Assembly (NCBI GenBank): GCA_031216915.1
Contig: CM062294.1
Span: 395,365,217 to 395,429,216 of the forward strand
DNA from: Pictodentalium vernedei
Lineage: Eukaryota > Mollusca > Scaphopoda > Dentaliida > Dentaliidae
Direction of reading: 5' to 3'
DNA length: 64,000 bases
Shown here: positions 43,300 to 55,396 of the stretch, in pieces
Numbering within the stretch: position 1 is the stretch's first letter
How the letters are laid out: the number at the start of each line of letters is the position of its first letter
Made by a program: the position numbers and the translations under genes
The notes under the pieces: model-generated
The model's input: only the letters and a program-made list of their open reading frames with translations
Database searches by the model: none
Told to the model about the DNA's origin: nothing

Positions 43300-45049
43300 A
43301 AAAGAGGATGTATGTCAGAGAGGAAAATGTTAACCTGTTGAGCGTCAGTGACAGGGCTACCAACTTTTCTATGCACTGCAAATGGTGCAGATCATACAGC
43401 TTTTATGTGCGCCTATATGATGTAGAATATGCAGATGTATGTGGTTATTTTCGTGTAGATACTACATATGATTTACAAAGTTTTGGAATTTTTTTTTTTG
43501 GGGGGGGGGTGGGGGGGTGGGAGGGGTGTAAATACCCGCCTTACCACCCCGGCCTGGTTCCTACTCCACTGACTTGTAGTTTGATGGTACAAAATAGTCT
43601 TACCAATACGTAAATTGATACTCTGTTCACATGGAAGATAGACCGCGCAAGTAAGACATCTTAAGAAAGAATATCATAACAGTTGGAAAATGATTCGCTT
43701 TGAGATTTGTTTCAGTTTTGAACATTTTTCCTGATTTGAATCCATGTTCGATTCAAGAGAAAAATCATGATTCGTGGGCCCTAGGAGTGAGGCTACACAA
43801 AGTAGATCTTCTGTTTCTCAGGCCAGTCTTTATATGAGAATGCATATAGGTTGGAGTGATAGGTCTGTATACTTGTACTTGTTGTTCGATGGTACGAAAT
43901 CGTCTTAGCAGTACACATATTGATACTGCTATGACCAGGCTAAAATCTGGAGTATGGAAACAATGGGTTAACTCAGATACTTCGAGAAAAGCAGATTTAT
44001 AAATTAATGATTTGATGGATTAACGCATTAAGATGTTTTCAACTCTTACAATCCATCACAATGCCTACTTGATTAATACAAGAGTCTACATGTTATTTTA
44101 ACAGCTACTAAAGTTGATTGTCTTATTTTAATAATGCTTCTTGGAAATTGTACATATAAAAGCATGTTAACTCTGTCAATCTGGTAATACGGATATCCAG
44201 TTGCAAGAAAGTTGGACGGAGAGTGTGGTAACCGCTCCCGTCAACATCTTGTATTACATGTACTCTGCAGTCCAGTTAATAAATTTGTTACATAGTGTAA
44301 AGACTTTTAGTCTCAGTAGTTTGTGGAGTGAGATCCCCGGTACGAAATAACTTCGCGACCAGTTCCTCCGGTCATACTGCGTTCACAAAGACAGCGCAAG
44401 TAAGAAAACCATAATATTCCCTGATTCGATTCGAGTGAAAAATGTTGATTCGCCAGGCCTTACATAAGCACCTCTCTCACATTTAGGATGTCTGTCTTTT
44501 TCAAGTTGAGTTCGCGACTTTTTACAACAATTCGAAAAACCGAGATGAAACCTCGAGATAGAAACTGTTTTTTCCAGTATGGACCTGATACTCTTTCGTG
44601 CATCGTGGCATATTCCATACGAGCGAAGGTGCATTTCAACATCTCAGGAGTTTAGTAATAAAGATCTGGATTGTTACACCTGACAGGCCATTTTCGATGT
44701 ATATTTTGCAATTTTGGCACGTGTTTTGTTGTCACATGTCACGTGTTCCCCACGTTTTCTTTTCATTGATGATCCAGAAGAATTTGAACTTTGCTCAGAA
44801 TCTACACGGCGTTGTTGGCAAACACATTTATCTCCTATTCCCGCCCCGCTTGACAGTCCGAGTGTTTTTTTATGTGATATAGAGACGCTACATGGCTCAA
44901 GACAGGTTGATATGTTTATCATCAAATTGACCATAAAGAGCTAATTTGAAAAAGTATCGATTTTGCTTGAAGGTGAAATAGCATGAAAAAGGACACAGTA
45001 TGTAATATGCTAAAAGTCGGAAGCAACACCGATTTACTTGAATCTATAT
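43300..45049. other. host DNA with a diverged low-copy repeat
   Basis: Segments around 43,575-43,750, 43,870-43,920 and 44,385-44,450 resemble each other and 57,540-57,720 (GATGGTA.AAA..GTCTTA.CAGTACG and CGCAAGTAAG). A minus-strand ORF at 44,674-44,934 with KRKRGEHVTCDNKTRAKIAK could be a transposon-derived piece but is unsupported. A G-tract lies at 43,500-43,520. Confidence 0.35.
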
Positions 45050-45294
45050 TTAACCCTTTACCCAACGAATCTCCCGCATCCGCCCGCGTAATATGCAAAT
45101 TGAGCAGTTGAAAAATTAAAATTTTCAGAATATTTCAACAAAACCATATCATGTGACCCCCTCATTGGAACGAGCTCATTGAGCTCGATCCAATGAGGGT
45201 CACATGATATGGTTTTGTTGAAATGTTTTAAAAAATTTAAAAAAATGTTATTTAAAATAATAAATTTTGATATCGTCTGCGTTGGGTAAAGGGG
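45050..45294. mobile_element. TTAA-type hairpin MITE (subfamily 2)
   Basis: Left TTAACCCTTTACCCAACGAA; right GCGTTGGGTAAAGGGGAA with the right TTAA lost. Same internal sequence as the copy inside PolB at 19,631 (CCATATCATGTGACCCCC and complement). Confidence 0.8.
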
Positions 45295-45639
45295 AAAAAA
45301 ACTTTAATGCAGACGAATTTTCAGATAACACGACGCTGTGGCGAGATAAACGATGTTGCCCGAGAGTGATCTGAAGTAAACACAACAATATGACATCATT
45401 CTGATACACGTGGAAATAACTGAAAACCTCATATTGAACTATTTCTACTCCTTTAGTTAGGGCCAGAATTTCGAGTTATCTCCTGTGATTTTTCACGCAT
45501 CGACGCGCACGCGATCATATTTGACAGGAAATTGTCCCTGCGATGTCAGAGACAACCCCCCCCCCCCCCACAACAATTCCCTGTTAACATTTTTGTCCTT
45601 CATATTACATGTTTTTCTCAATTTTGTTCGTACGTAATA
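45295..45639. other. unannotated host DNA
   Basis: No gene; a C-tract at 45,557-45,569. Confidence 0.2.
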
Positions 45640-46542
45640 TTATATCGTAAAATATACTATTATGTGGGAACAAAACTCGAATTTGACCCACCCAGAGCTG
45701 TTCTATACCAAATATGAAAGGATTCTGATGGGTGGATCTGAAGAAGAAGATTTTAAACGAAATTCCCTCATATTGCACTTAGTTAAAATTCATGGGCCCA
45801 TAGTAGCCCAAATTAATAACCCATGGACCAGATTTGAATAAACAGTCTTACCCTCCAAGAGATGTTGTACACCAAATATGAAAGGATTCTGACTGGTGGA
45901 TCTGTAGAAGATTTTTAAAGAAATTTCCTTACACTGTAGTAAGTTAAAATTTCGGCTCTCATAGGGAGCCCAAATATCAACCCAGGGACTAGAATTGAAC
46001 AAACTTGAATCTAACCCTCCTAGAGATGTTGTATATCAAATATGAAAGCATGTCCGAATTTTGGTCCAAAATTTCGCGAGTCCGAACGTAACCCAAAATT
46101 TTCAGGCTTAAAATTTGGGTTTTTTTCGTCTCAAAATTGAACAAAGCGCATAAAAAACGAATACAATTTTCCAAATTTAGGTACAAAATTTTCAAGTCTG
46201 AACCGGAACCCAAATTTTCATGCTAAAATTGAACAAAATGCATAAAAAATCAAAAACAAAAATTCCGAATTTTGGTCCTAAAAATTGAACAAAACGCATA
46301 TAAAATCCAATTTTTTTTTCAAATTTCGGTCAAAAAGTCCGAACCAGACCCTAAATTTTCAACCCAGAGACCTGATTTGAACAAACTTGAATCTGACCCC
46401 TCCTAGAGATGATGTATACCAAATGTTAAAGGAATAAAATTCGGGTTCCCATAGGGAACCCAAACATTAACCGAGAAACACGATTTGAACAAACTTGAAT
46501 CTGCCCCCCCCCCCCCCAATCCCCTAGAGACGATGTATACCA
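45640..46542. repeat. tandem array A, second block
   Basis: About five diverged units (GAACAAACTTGAATCTAACC; ATGTTGTATATCAAATATGA), with a degenerate stretch of short AAAATT-rich repeats at 46,050-46,360. The last unit is cut by the insertion starting at ~46,543. Confidence 0.75.
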
Positions 46543-49208
46543 ACTAGAGGCTCTACAGAGCCTGTAATCGCTCACCCGGAAATACATATAAAATGTGATT
46601 TCCCATAGGCTTTCCATGGTAACTATGAGCTGCAATTGTGGCAATGTTTGCAACATTACACCAAAATTACACGAGGATCATTGATAGAAGGTGTCCCATT
46701 CTTCAATCACGTGAAGTTTCAAAACATTTGAATCCATCAAACAGAATCATAGAATGTCTCTGGTGGCCATATTTTCCAGTCAATGGGAACAAAAAGAGGA
46801 TCGTTTGTAGGGGGCCTCCTATTGACCATTATTGCCAAGTTTTGGTTCACATCAGCTCAATAGTTCCAGAGAGAAGATGAAAATGTGATTTCCTATAGGT
46901 TTTTTCTGTAGTAGTTATAAACCGCAATTGTGGCCATGTTTGCAAAACGATCAACAATAAAATGAGGAACGTTGGTGGAGGGTGTCCCAGTTATCAACCA
47001 TGCAAAGTTTCAAAACATTTGGCCCTGTGGTTTCAGAGGAGAAGAGTTTTAAAAATTGACCAATCAGAATCAAAGAATGCTTCTGGCGGCCACGTTTTTT
47101 CACCTAACAGGAATAAAATGAGTAACAGTTGTAGATTACCTCTCATAGACAATGCCTGCCAAGTCTGGTTCACATTGGCTCAGTACTTTCAGTGAAGATG
47201 ATGAAAATGTGATTTCCTATAGGGTTTCTATAGTAACTATAAGCCACAATTGCAGACATAATTGCAACCCGATGAAGATTAAAATAAGGATCATTGATAG
47301 AGGGGGTTACTGTCATCAGGCATATTTTTCAAATCATTTGGCCTTGTAGTTTCAAAGAAGATTTTCTTGAAAATGCACACATTTATGAATTCTGTTTCAA
47401 CAAAAAAAATCAGTAAAAAGGGTTAAAATATTTTGTAAATTACAATTTTTTCAGACAGTATTATCTTTCAAAATAGCTTTTGGATAGGTAAAGGGTTACA
47501 GGAATCTTAAAAGATATATAATAATTACAGTCATCTGAGCTGACAAGATTGCAAGATAAACAAAACTAACCTAGATTTTGCAAAACAATCTGTCAAACAT
47601 GTCAACAAGTTTCAAACATAATTAGATTACAGCTGAAGATATCAACCTACAATTGCACTTGTTTTACAGTACAAGTCAAAATAAGTTGTGTAGGATAATC
47701 CTATAAACTATGTATCTTTTCTCTTTCTACACTGATAAGATTAGAAGCTGACATCATTTTCTGGAAAGCTCTCACTAATAGCTTTTCCAGAAAATGTCAG
47801 ATTCTGATCTTGTCAGGGCAGAAGCTGCAGTCTACTTAGTTTGCTGCAGTTATGCTACAGCTTATTTTGACTTGTACTGTATACACAATATTTTTTTTTC
47901 TCCCAGTTCTCAGTGGAGTAAAAACTGGAACCGACCCTTACCAGATTCTCAAAAAACAAGTATTTTGCTGACAGTACTGATCTTCGTGCGGACAGGAGAG
48001 GCATTGGGTTAAGCATTAGAATATAGCCTCTGGTGGCCACATATTTCCATCCTCTCATAGACCATTCCTGCGAAGTTTGGCTCACGTCGGCTCAGTAGTT
48101 ACAGAGAAGAAGATGAAAATGTGATTTCCCATAGGGTTTCTATAGTAACTATAAGCCGCAACTTTGGCCATGTTTACAACCCGATCAGCATTAAATGAGG
48201 ATCGTTGGTAGAGAGGTCCCAGTCATCACTTATGTGAAGTATCAAAACATTTGGTCTGGCAGTTTCAGAGGAGAAGATTTTTGAAAATCCACCTATCAGA
48301 ATCAGAGAATGCCTCTGGCGGCCATGTTTTTTTCAACCCACGGGAACAAAATGAGGATCGTTTGTAGAGGACCTCCCATGGACCATCTCTGCCAGGTTTG
48401 GTTCACGTCGGCTAAGTAGTTCCGGAGAAGAAGATGAAAATGTGATTTCCCATTGGGTTTCTATAGTAACTATAAGCCGCAATTGTGGCCCTGTTTGCAA
48501 CCCGATCAACATTAAATGAGGATCGTTGGTAGAGGGGACCCCAGTCACCATTTATGTGAAGTATCAAAACATTTGGCCTGGCAGTTTCAGAGGAGAAGAT
48601 ATTTGAAAATCCACCAATCAGAATTAAAGAATGCCTCTGGCGGCCATGTTTTTCAACCCACGGGAACAAAATGAACATAGTTTGTAGAGAACCTCCCATA
48701 GACTATCCTTGCCAGGTTTGTTTTCACGTCGCCTTGGCTTTTCCAGAGAAGAAGAGAAAAATGTGATTTCCCATAGGGTTTCTATAGTAAATATAAGCCG
48801 CAATTGTGGCCATATTTACATCCCGATCAACATTAAATGAGGATCGTTGGTAGAGGGGGTCCCAGTCATCATTTATATGAAGTTTCAAAACACTTGGAGT
48901 GGCAGTTTCAGAGGAGAAGATTTTTGAAAATCCGCCAACCAGAATCAAAGAATGCCTCTGGAAGTCATGTTTTTCATCCGACGGGAACAAAATGAGAATC
49001 GTTTGTAGAGGACCTCCCATAGACCATCCCTGCCATGTTTGGTTCACACCTGCTCAGCGGTTACAGAGACGAAGATGAAAATGTGAAAAGTTTGCGGACG
49101 CCGGACGCCGGACGACGGACGACAGGCGACGGACGCCAGACAACGGACGACGACCGACGGACGACGACGGACGCCAAGTGATGAGAAAAGCTCGTTCTAG
49201 CTAAAAAT
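46543..49208. mobile_element. tandem-repeat element B (~310-bp units) inserted in array A
   Basis: The head is CTAGAGGCTCTACAGAGCC. The body has about seven diverged ~310-bp units (ATGAAAATGTGATTTCCCAT; ATAAGCCGCAATTGTGGCC; GGATCGTTGGTAGAGGG; GCCTCTGGCGGCCATG). The tail is a GGACGCCGGACGACGGACGA-type run ending AAGTGATGAGAAAAGCTCGT. Array A sequence (ATGAGAGGATTCTGACTGGC) resumes right after it. Head-repeat-tail structure resembles the bivalve pearl/Helitron-like elements; the minimal copy at 18,613 shares both ends. Confidence 0.65.
47640..47890. mobile_element. nested double-hairpin insertion in element B
   Basis: Outer arms GTACAAGTCAAAATAAG (~47,670) and CTTATTTTGACTTGTAC (~47,860); inner arms around GAAGCTGACATCATTTTCTGG and its near complement (47,745-47,810). 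It interrupts a 310-bp unit, so it is younger than the array. Confidence 0.6.
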
Positions 49209-50110
49209 GAGAGGATTCTGACTGGCGAATCTGAAGAAGATTTTTAAAGAATATTCCACGTAATATTAACTCAGCGACTCGATTAGAACAAACTTGAAAC
49301 TGCCCCTCCCCCCCCCCCACCCCCACCCTATATGTTGCATACCAAACATGAAAGGATTCTGACTGGTGGATCTGAAGAAGATTTTTAGAGAAATTTCCTC
49401 AAATAGCACCAAGTTAAATTTTGGGATCCAATAGCGAGCCCAAATACTAATTCAGGGACCCGATTTGAACAAACTTCAATCTGACTACCCCAGAGATGTT
49501 GTAAACCAAATATGAAGGCATTCTGACTGGTGGATCTGAAGAAGAAGATTTTTAAAGAAATTTTATCATATTTCACTAAGTTAAAATATGGGCTCCTACG
49601 GAGAGCCCAATTATTAATCCAGGGACTCGATTGAACAAACTTGAATCTGACTCCCATAGAGATGCTGTATATCAAACATGAAAGGATTCTGACTGGTGGA
49701 TCTGAAGAAGAACATTTTAAAAGAAATTTTCGCAAATTGCACCAGGTTAAATTTTGGACTCCAATAGAGAGCCCAAAACTTAACACAGGGACTCGATTTG
49801 AACAAACTTGAATTTGACCCCCGTAGAGATGTTGTATAACAAGTATGAAAAGATTCTGGCTGGTGGATCTGAAGAGATATATTTTTTTTTGAATTTTTGA
49901 AAAAAAATATAGGTGCTATCAGAGTTATGTCCCATCTGGTGCCCCTTGTGGGGGCGGCAAGTTTATTTGTACAAACTTGAATTGACACACGATAAGGAAC
50001 ATGCACACCAAATTTTGTTCAATTTGGTCCAGTAGTTGGTGAGGAGAAGTCGATCATGTAAAGTTCACGATTGACGACGGACGGCAAGTGATGAGTTAAG
50101 CTCCCTTTGG
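49209..50110. repeat. tandem array A, third block and tail
   Basis: Five units of the ~165-bp repeat, then a tail with GACGACGGACGGCAAGTGAT GAGTTAAGCTC at ~50,075-50,105, which suggests arrays A and B end in related 3' sequences. Confidence 0.75.
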
Positions 50111-50179
50111 TGTGCTAAACACGTATTTAATACCATTTTAAAGAGCATGTTATGAAATATTTTATCATATGTCCGTCTA

Positions 50180-53100
50180 TTCTATCAAACAATGAAAGTG
50201 TCAATGACACTGCAGCTTAACTTGTCTGTGTGTTGTGTTTGATGAAAATGATACCGTTTAATGTTTATGAAAGAATTATGAAATAAGACAAGAATTGTGA
50301 AAATTGGGAATATGTTAATTTTTGTTCCCTGTATGCTATGTTTTTAATAAAAATAATATGAGGTGTACACTGTACTAAAGAGCTGAGGGGTGGGTTAATA
50401 TGACCTCACAGTTAATGTATATGGCCCTCACAGTTAACGAATGTCAACGAAAGTTACCAAGTTACAGTGAAATTATTCCAAAACGAGTCATCCTATCAAG
50501 TTACATTGGAATCTCTTCATAAATATGGCCTGTAGACTGTGCTAAAGATTTGCGGGCTTCAGGCCTGTGTAGCCATGACGGTTGGCCGACTAAAAGGGGA
50601 CGTCCTCATCTTGACATTATACTGAGTCATTCTACTAAGTTACAATGAAATCCCTTCACAAATACGACCAGTAGTCTATACTAAAGTTTTTTGGGTTTTG
50701 GGCTCGGGAAGTCATCATGATTGAATGATCACGACCAAAAGAGGACGTTGTCATTTGGGCTTCATCTGGAGTGATCCTACAAAGTTACAATGAAATCACT
50801 TCATAAATATGACCTGGGAACTGTGCTCAATGTTTTCGGGCTTCGGGCCCCTGAAGCCGTCACAGCTGACCAATCACGACCAAAAGGGGACGTCATCATC
50901 TAGTCATTATATGGAGTGAACCTGACAAGTTACAATGAAATCCTTCATTAAATACGACCTATAGACCATGCTAAAGTCTTTTGTGCTCGGGCAGCCATCA
51001 AGGCTGAATGATCGCGACCAAAAGGGGGCGTTCTGATCTAGACATTACTTGGAGTCATCCTACCAAATTACAATAAAATCCCTTCATAAATATGTCTTGA
51101 AGACTGTGCTTAAAGTTTTCGGGCTTCGGGCCCCTGTAGCCGTCACAGTTGCCCAATCGTGTCCAAACGGAGACATTCTCATCTAGATATTATATGAAGT
51201 CATCTTACCAAGTTACAATGAAATCCCTTCATAAATACGACCTGTAGACTGTGCTAAATGTTTTCGGGCTTTGGGCTCGGGCAGCCATCATGGTTGAATG
51301 ATTGCAACCAAAAGGGGACATTCTTAACTGAGCATCATCTGGAGCGATTTACGAAGTTACAATGAAATCCCTTCATAAATATGACCTGTAGACTGTACTC
51401 AAGGTTTTCGGGCTTCGGGCCCCTCTAGTCGTCACAGCTGACCAATCACGACCAAAAGGGGGTGTCATCATCTAGGCATTATATTGAGTCAACCTATAGA
51501 CCATGCTATAGGCTTTTAGGCTCGGGCCGCCATCAAGGCTAAATGACCAAAAGGGGACGTTCTGATCTAGACATTATTTGGAGTCATCCTACCAAGTTAC
51601 AATAAAAGCCCCTTCATAAATATTACCTGTAGACTGTACTCAAGGTTTTCTGGCTTCGGGCCCCTGTAACCGCCACAGTTGCCCAATCGTGTCCAAAAGT
51701 GGACGTTCTCATCCAGACATTATATGAAGTCAACCTACCACGTTACAATGAAATCCCTTCATCAATATGACCTGTAGACTGTGCTAAAGGTTTTCGGGCT
51801 TCGGGCTTGGGCAGCCATCATGGTTGAAAGATCGCAACTAAAAGGGAAATTCTCATCTGGGCATCATCTGGAGTGATCCTACGAATTTACACTGAAATCC
51901 CTTTATAAATATGATCTGTAGACTGTGCTCAAGGTCATCGGGCTTCGGGCCCCTGTAGCCGTCACAGTTAACCAATCATGACCAAAAGGGGATGTCATCA
52001 TCTAGACATTACATGAAGTCAACCTAACAGGTTACAATGAAATTCTTCCATAAATACGACCTATAGACTATGCTAAAGGTTTTTGGGCTCGGGCAGCCCA
52101 CAGGGCTGAATGATCGCGACCAAAAGGGGACGTTCTCATCTCAACATTATTTGGAGTCAACCTACCAAGCTACAATGAAATCCCTTCATAAATTTGACCT
52201 GTAGACTGTGCTAAAGGTTTTCGGGATTCGGGCCCCGGTAACCGTCACAGTTGCCCAATCGTGTCCAAAAGTGGACGTTCTCATCCAGACATTCTATGAA
52301 GCCAACATACCAAGTTACAATGAAATCCCTTCATAAATATGACCTGTTGACTGTGCTAAAGGTTTTCGAACTCGGGCAGCCATCACGGTTGAAAGACGCA
52401 ACCAAACGGGGACATTCTAATCTGGGTATCATCTGGAGTGATCCTACGAAGTTACAATGAAATCCCTTCATCAATATGCCCTGTAGACTGTGCTAAAGAT
52501 TTTCGGGCTTCATGCCTGTGTAGCCATGACGGCTGACTGACTAAAAGGGGACGTCCTCATCTTGACATTATACTGAGTCATTCTACTAAGTTACAATGAA
52601 ATCCCTTCACAAATATGACCAGTAGTCTATACTAAAGTTTTGGGGGTTTTGGGCTCGGGAAGTCATCATGATTGAATGATCGCGACCCAAAGAGGACGTT
52701 GTCATCTGGGCTTCATCTAGTGTGATCCTACAAAGTTACAATGAAATCCCTTCGTAAATATGACCTGTAGACTGTGCTCAAGGTTTTCGGACTTCGGGCC
52801 CCTGTAGTCGTCACAGCTGACCAATCACGACCAAAAGGGGGTGTCATCATCTAGGCATTATATTGAGTAAACCTATAGACCACGCTAAAGGCTTTTAGGC
52901 TCGGGCCGCCATTAAGGCTAAATGATCGCGACCAAAAGGGGACGTTCTGATCTAGACATTATTTGGAGTCATCCTACCAAGTTACAATAAAAGCCCCTTC
53001 ATAAATATGACCTGTAGACTGTACTCAAGGTTTTCTGGCTTCGGGCCCCTGTAGCCGTCACAGTTGGCCAATCGTGTCCAAAAGTGGACGTTCTCATCCA

Positions 53101-53880
53101 GATATTATGTGAAGTCACCCTACCACGTTACAATGAAATCCCTTCATCAATATGACCTGTAGACTGTGCTAAAGGTTTTCGGGCTTCAGGCTTGGGCAGC
53201 CATCACGGTTGAATGATCGCAACTAAAAGGGAAATTCTCACCTGGGCACCATCTGGAGTGATTCTACGAATTTACAATGAAATCCCTTTATAAATATGAC
53301 AGGGAACGTTCTCATCTAGGTATTGCATGAAGTCAACCTACCAAGTTACAATGAAATCCCTCCATAAATATGACCTGTAGACTGTGCTAAAGGTTTTCGG
53401 GGTTTGGGCTCGAGCAGTCGTCACGGTTGAATCTAGACATCATACGGAGGAATCCTACCAAGTTACAATGAAATCCCTCTATATTAAATATGACCTGCAG
53501 ACTGTGCTAAAAGTTTCTGGGTTTCGGGCTTGGGCAGCCATCATGGCTGACTGATCATGACCAAAAGGGGACGTTCTCATCTAGGCATTATACAGAGGCA
53601 TCCTGCCAAGTTGCATTGAAATCCCTTCATAAATACGACCTGTAGACTGTGCTAATGGTTTTCGGGCTTCGGGCTCGGGCAGCCATACCGGTGGACCGAT
53701 CGCGACCACAAGGGGACGTTCTCATCTAGACATGACCCCAAACCAGCAAATGAAATTTCGTGACGATCAGTTAAGAACTACGGGGTGTAGCCTGTGCTAA
53801 AGGAAAATGTGAACAGACTCACAGACTTTCGCACGCGTGGTCGCAATAGCTTATCTTGACTTTGTCAAGTTAAGCTAAAA
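50180..53880. mobile_element. tandem-repeat element C1: unique head, ~24 units of ~142 bp, short tail
   Basis: The head (50,180-50,395; GAAAGTGTCAATGACACTGC, AGCTTAACTTG) is shared with element C2 at 60,900. The units carry AAATCCCTTCATAAATATGA, CCTGTAGACTGTGCTAAAGG, TTTTCGGGCTTCGGGCCCCT and ACCAAAAGGGGACGTTCTCA. The tail ends TTGTCAAGTTAAGCTAAAAA, an inverted match to AGCTTAACTTG in the head. Alternating higher-order unit types are visible (segments repeat at ~2 kb: 50,520 and 52,480 begin very similar series). No coding capacity. Confidence 0.8.
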
Positions 53881-54245
53881 ATGAAATGTGTGGCAAACGA
53901 AAGTTTTTCGTTCTTCTCCCATAGACCGCTATTTTAATTCAGATTGTCCCCTTCACTACCGTTTACACGCATGCGCATTCAGGGTCGTAGAAATAGTTCT
54001 GTATGTCTGATCGCCATTAACAACCGTGCATGGTTTTAGCTTTAATTGGGCTCATTTGGGCATTATTAGACAAAAATATAAAACCCACAGCACAATGACA
54101 ATGGCAATCCGAAATAGATTACATGGACGCGTCTGCTATAAATAAAAACATGTGTACACAAACGTCTCTTTTATCATCATGGGAAAGCTAATTTCCACGA
54201 ATATGGAATGTAATTTCAGTTTGTTCTGTCCCGGAGATTTCTGTA
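53881..54245. other. unannotated host DNA
   Basis: No gene or repeat recognised. Confidence 0.2.
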
Positions 54246-54810
54246 ACCAGATTTTGATGAAAAAATTCAGCCTTCATCTTTTGATAAAGCTACTGAACTC
54301 TAGGCGTTTAGTTAATTTATTTAACCCTTTACCCGACTTAACAGCAAAAATCGGTCAGTGCTATTCTCAAAAATCGCCTATTTATTTTCATTTTTTTCTT
54401 CATTTTTTTTGTCTCAGAAACATAGGTTATGATCCCTCATTGGAACGAGCTCGTCGAGCGCGTTGGAATAAGGTATCATAATCTATGTTTTTGAGACAAA
54501 AACTGAAAAAACTAGTTATTCAAGAATTTTTTTTTTGCATGTGTCGTCTGCTTTTCATGCTAGGTAAAGGGTTAATCGATGCGAACGCGTCCATACGAAT
54601 GATATATAATGATATATGAAACAAAATGGGTCTTTTGCATAACGAACAATTGTGGTTTTGTGAAATGGTTAATGTTGTGAAGTTCCGTTACCAGATTTTG
54701 ATGAAAAAATTCAGCCTGCCTTTTTTGATAAAGGTAATGGCCCTAGGCTTTTAGTTAATTTATTTAATCGACATGAACGCGCCCATACGGATGATATATG
54801 AAACAAAAGG
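54246..54810. repeat. local tandem duplication, one copy carrying a MITE
   Basis: Copy 1 (54,246-54,320 then 54,576-54,640) and copy 2 (54,686-54,810) share ACCAGATTTTGATGAAAAAA, TTAGTTAATTTATTTAA, TCGA-GAACGCG and CCATACG.ATGATATATGAAAC. Copy 1 is split by the MITE at its TTAA; copy 2 has the empty site. Confidence 0.85.
54321..54575. mobile_element. TTAA-flanked hairpin MITE with demonstrable empty site
   Basis: TTAACCCTTTACCCGACTTA ... GCTAGGTAAAGGGTTAA, both TTAA intact. The unoccupied site is present at ~54,761-54,766 in the neighbouring duplicate, with a single TTAA, proving TTAA duplication on insertion. Confidence 0.9.
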
Positions 54811-55396
54811 GCGCCTTAGTGAAATGGTAAACTTATTTTTTTTCAAATTCGCGGCTTGTGGGGAAAATATTGTGTTATGGTTTGAGAACCACGATATCAA
54901 TTCTGTGAGTTTGGATCTATTCGGAAATAACGATTCTTTTCTCATTAAACATAAATAAATGAATAAAAATTTCGTACCGACGAAAGTAACCCTTTGAACT
55001 CTAAAGACAACTTCCCGGCCCAGGAACGTGCACGTCATAATTTCACCAATTAAGATGACTGCACAGTGCATGTGTGGGGTAACAAATCAGTATAAAGGCT
55101 GTACGATGAATATATTGAATGATCTTACCGCAGATAATGCATATGAACTATTCCAATTGCTGCCATTGAACTGATTTGGAAGACACCACAGGGCTTAGAG
55201 AGCTGAAGGCAACTGTGGTGGGTATTTTCATGCTCCAGTACAGGGTTGTTTTATTCTACATTATCAACTATTAGCTGGTTTATAGAGTCGCATGGGTATC
55301 AGAAAAAGTTTGGAATTCGACCCATGTGCAACTATTGAGCACACAAGTGAAAATGGCTAGCAGAAAAAGAAAGTTTTTGCCTTTCAAACTACTTAC
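54811..55396. other. presumed intron/flank of the TIR gene
   Basis: No repeats of the described families and no further coding exon recognised; the next exon of the TIR gene would lie here or further left. Confidence 0.3.

Noticed and set aside
44674..44934. ORF with KRKRGEHVTCDNKTRAKIAK, possible transposase or DNA-binding exon
   Set aside because: Too short and without splice signals or other blocks of a known family; only a vague resemblance.
50180..53880. Regularly spaced repeats, possible CRISPR or gene cluster
   Set aside because: Head-to-tail ~142-bp satellite units with no spacers and no open frames.
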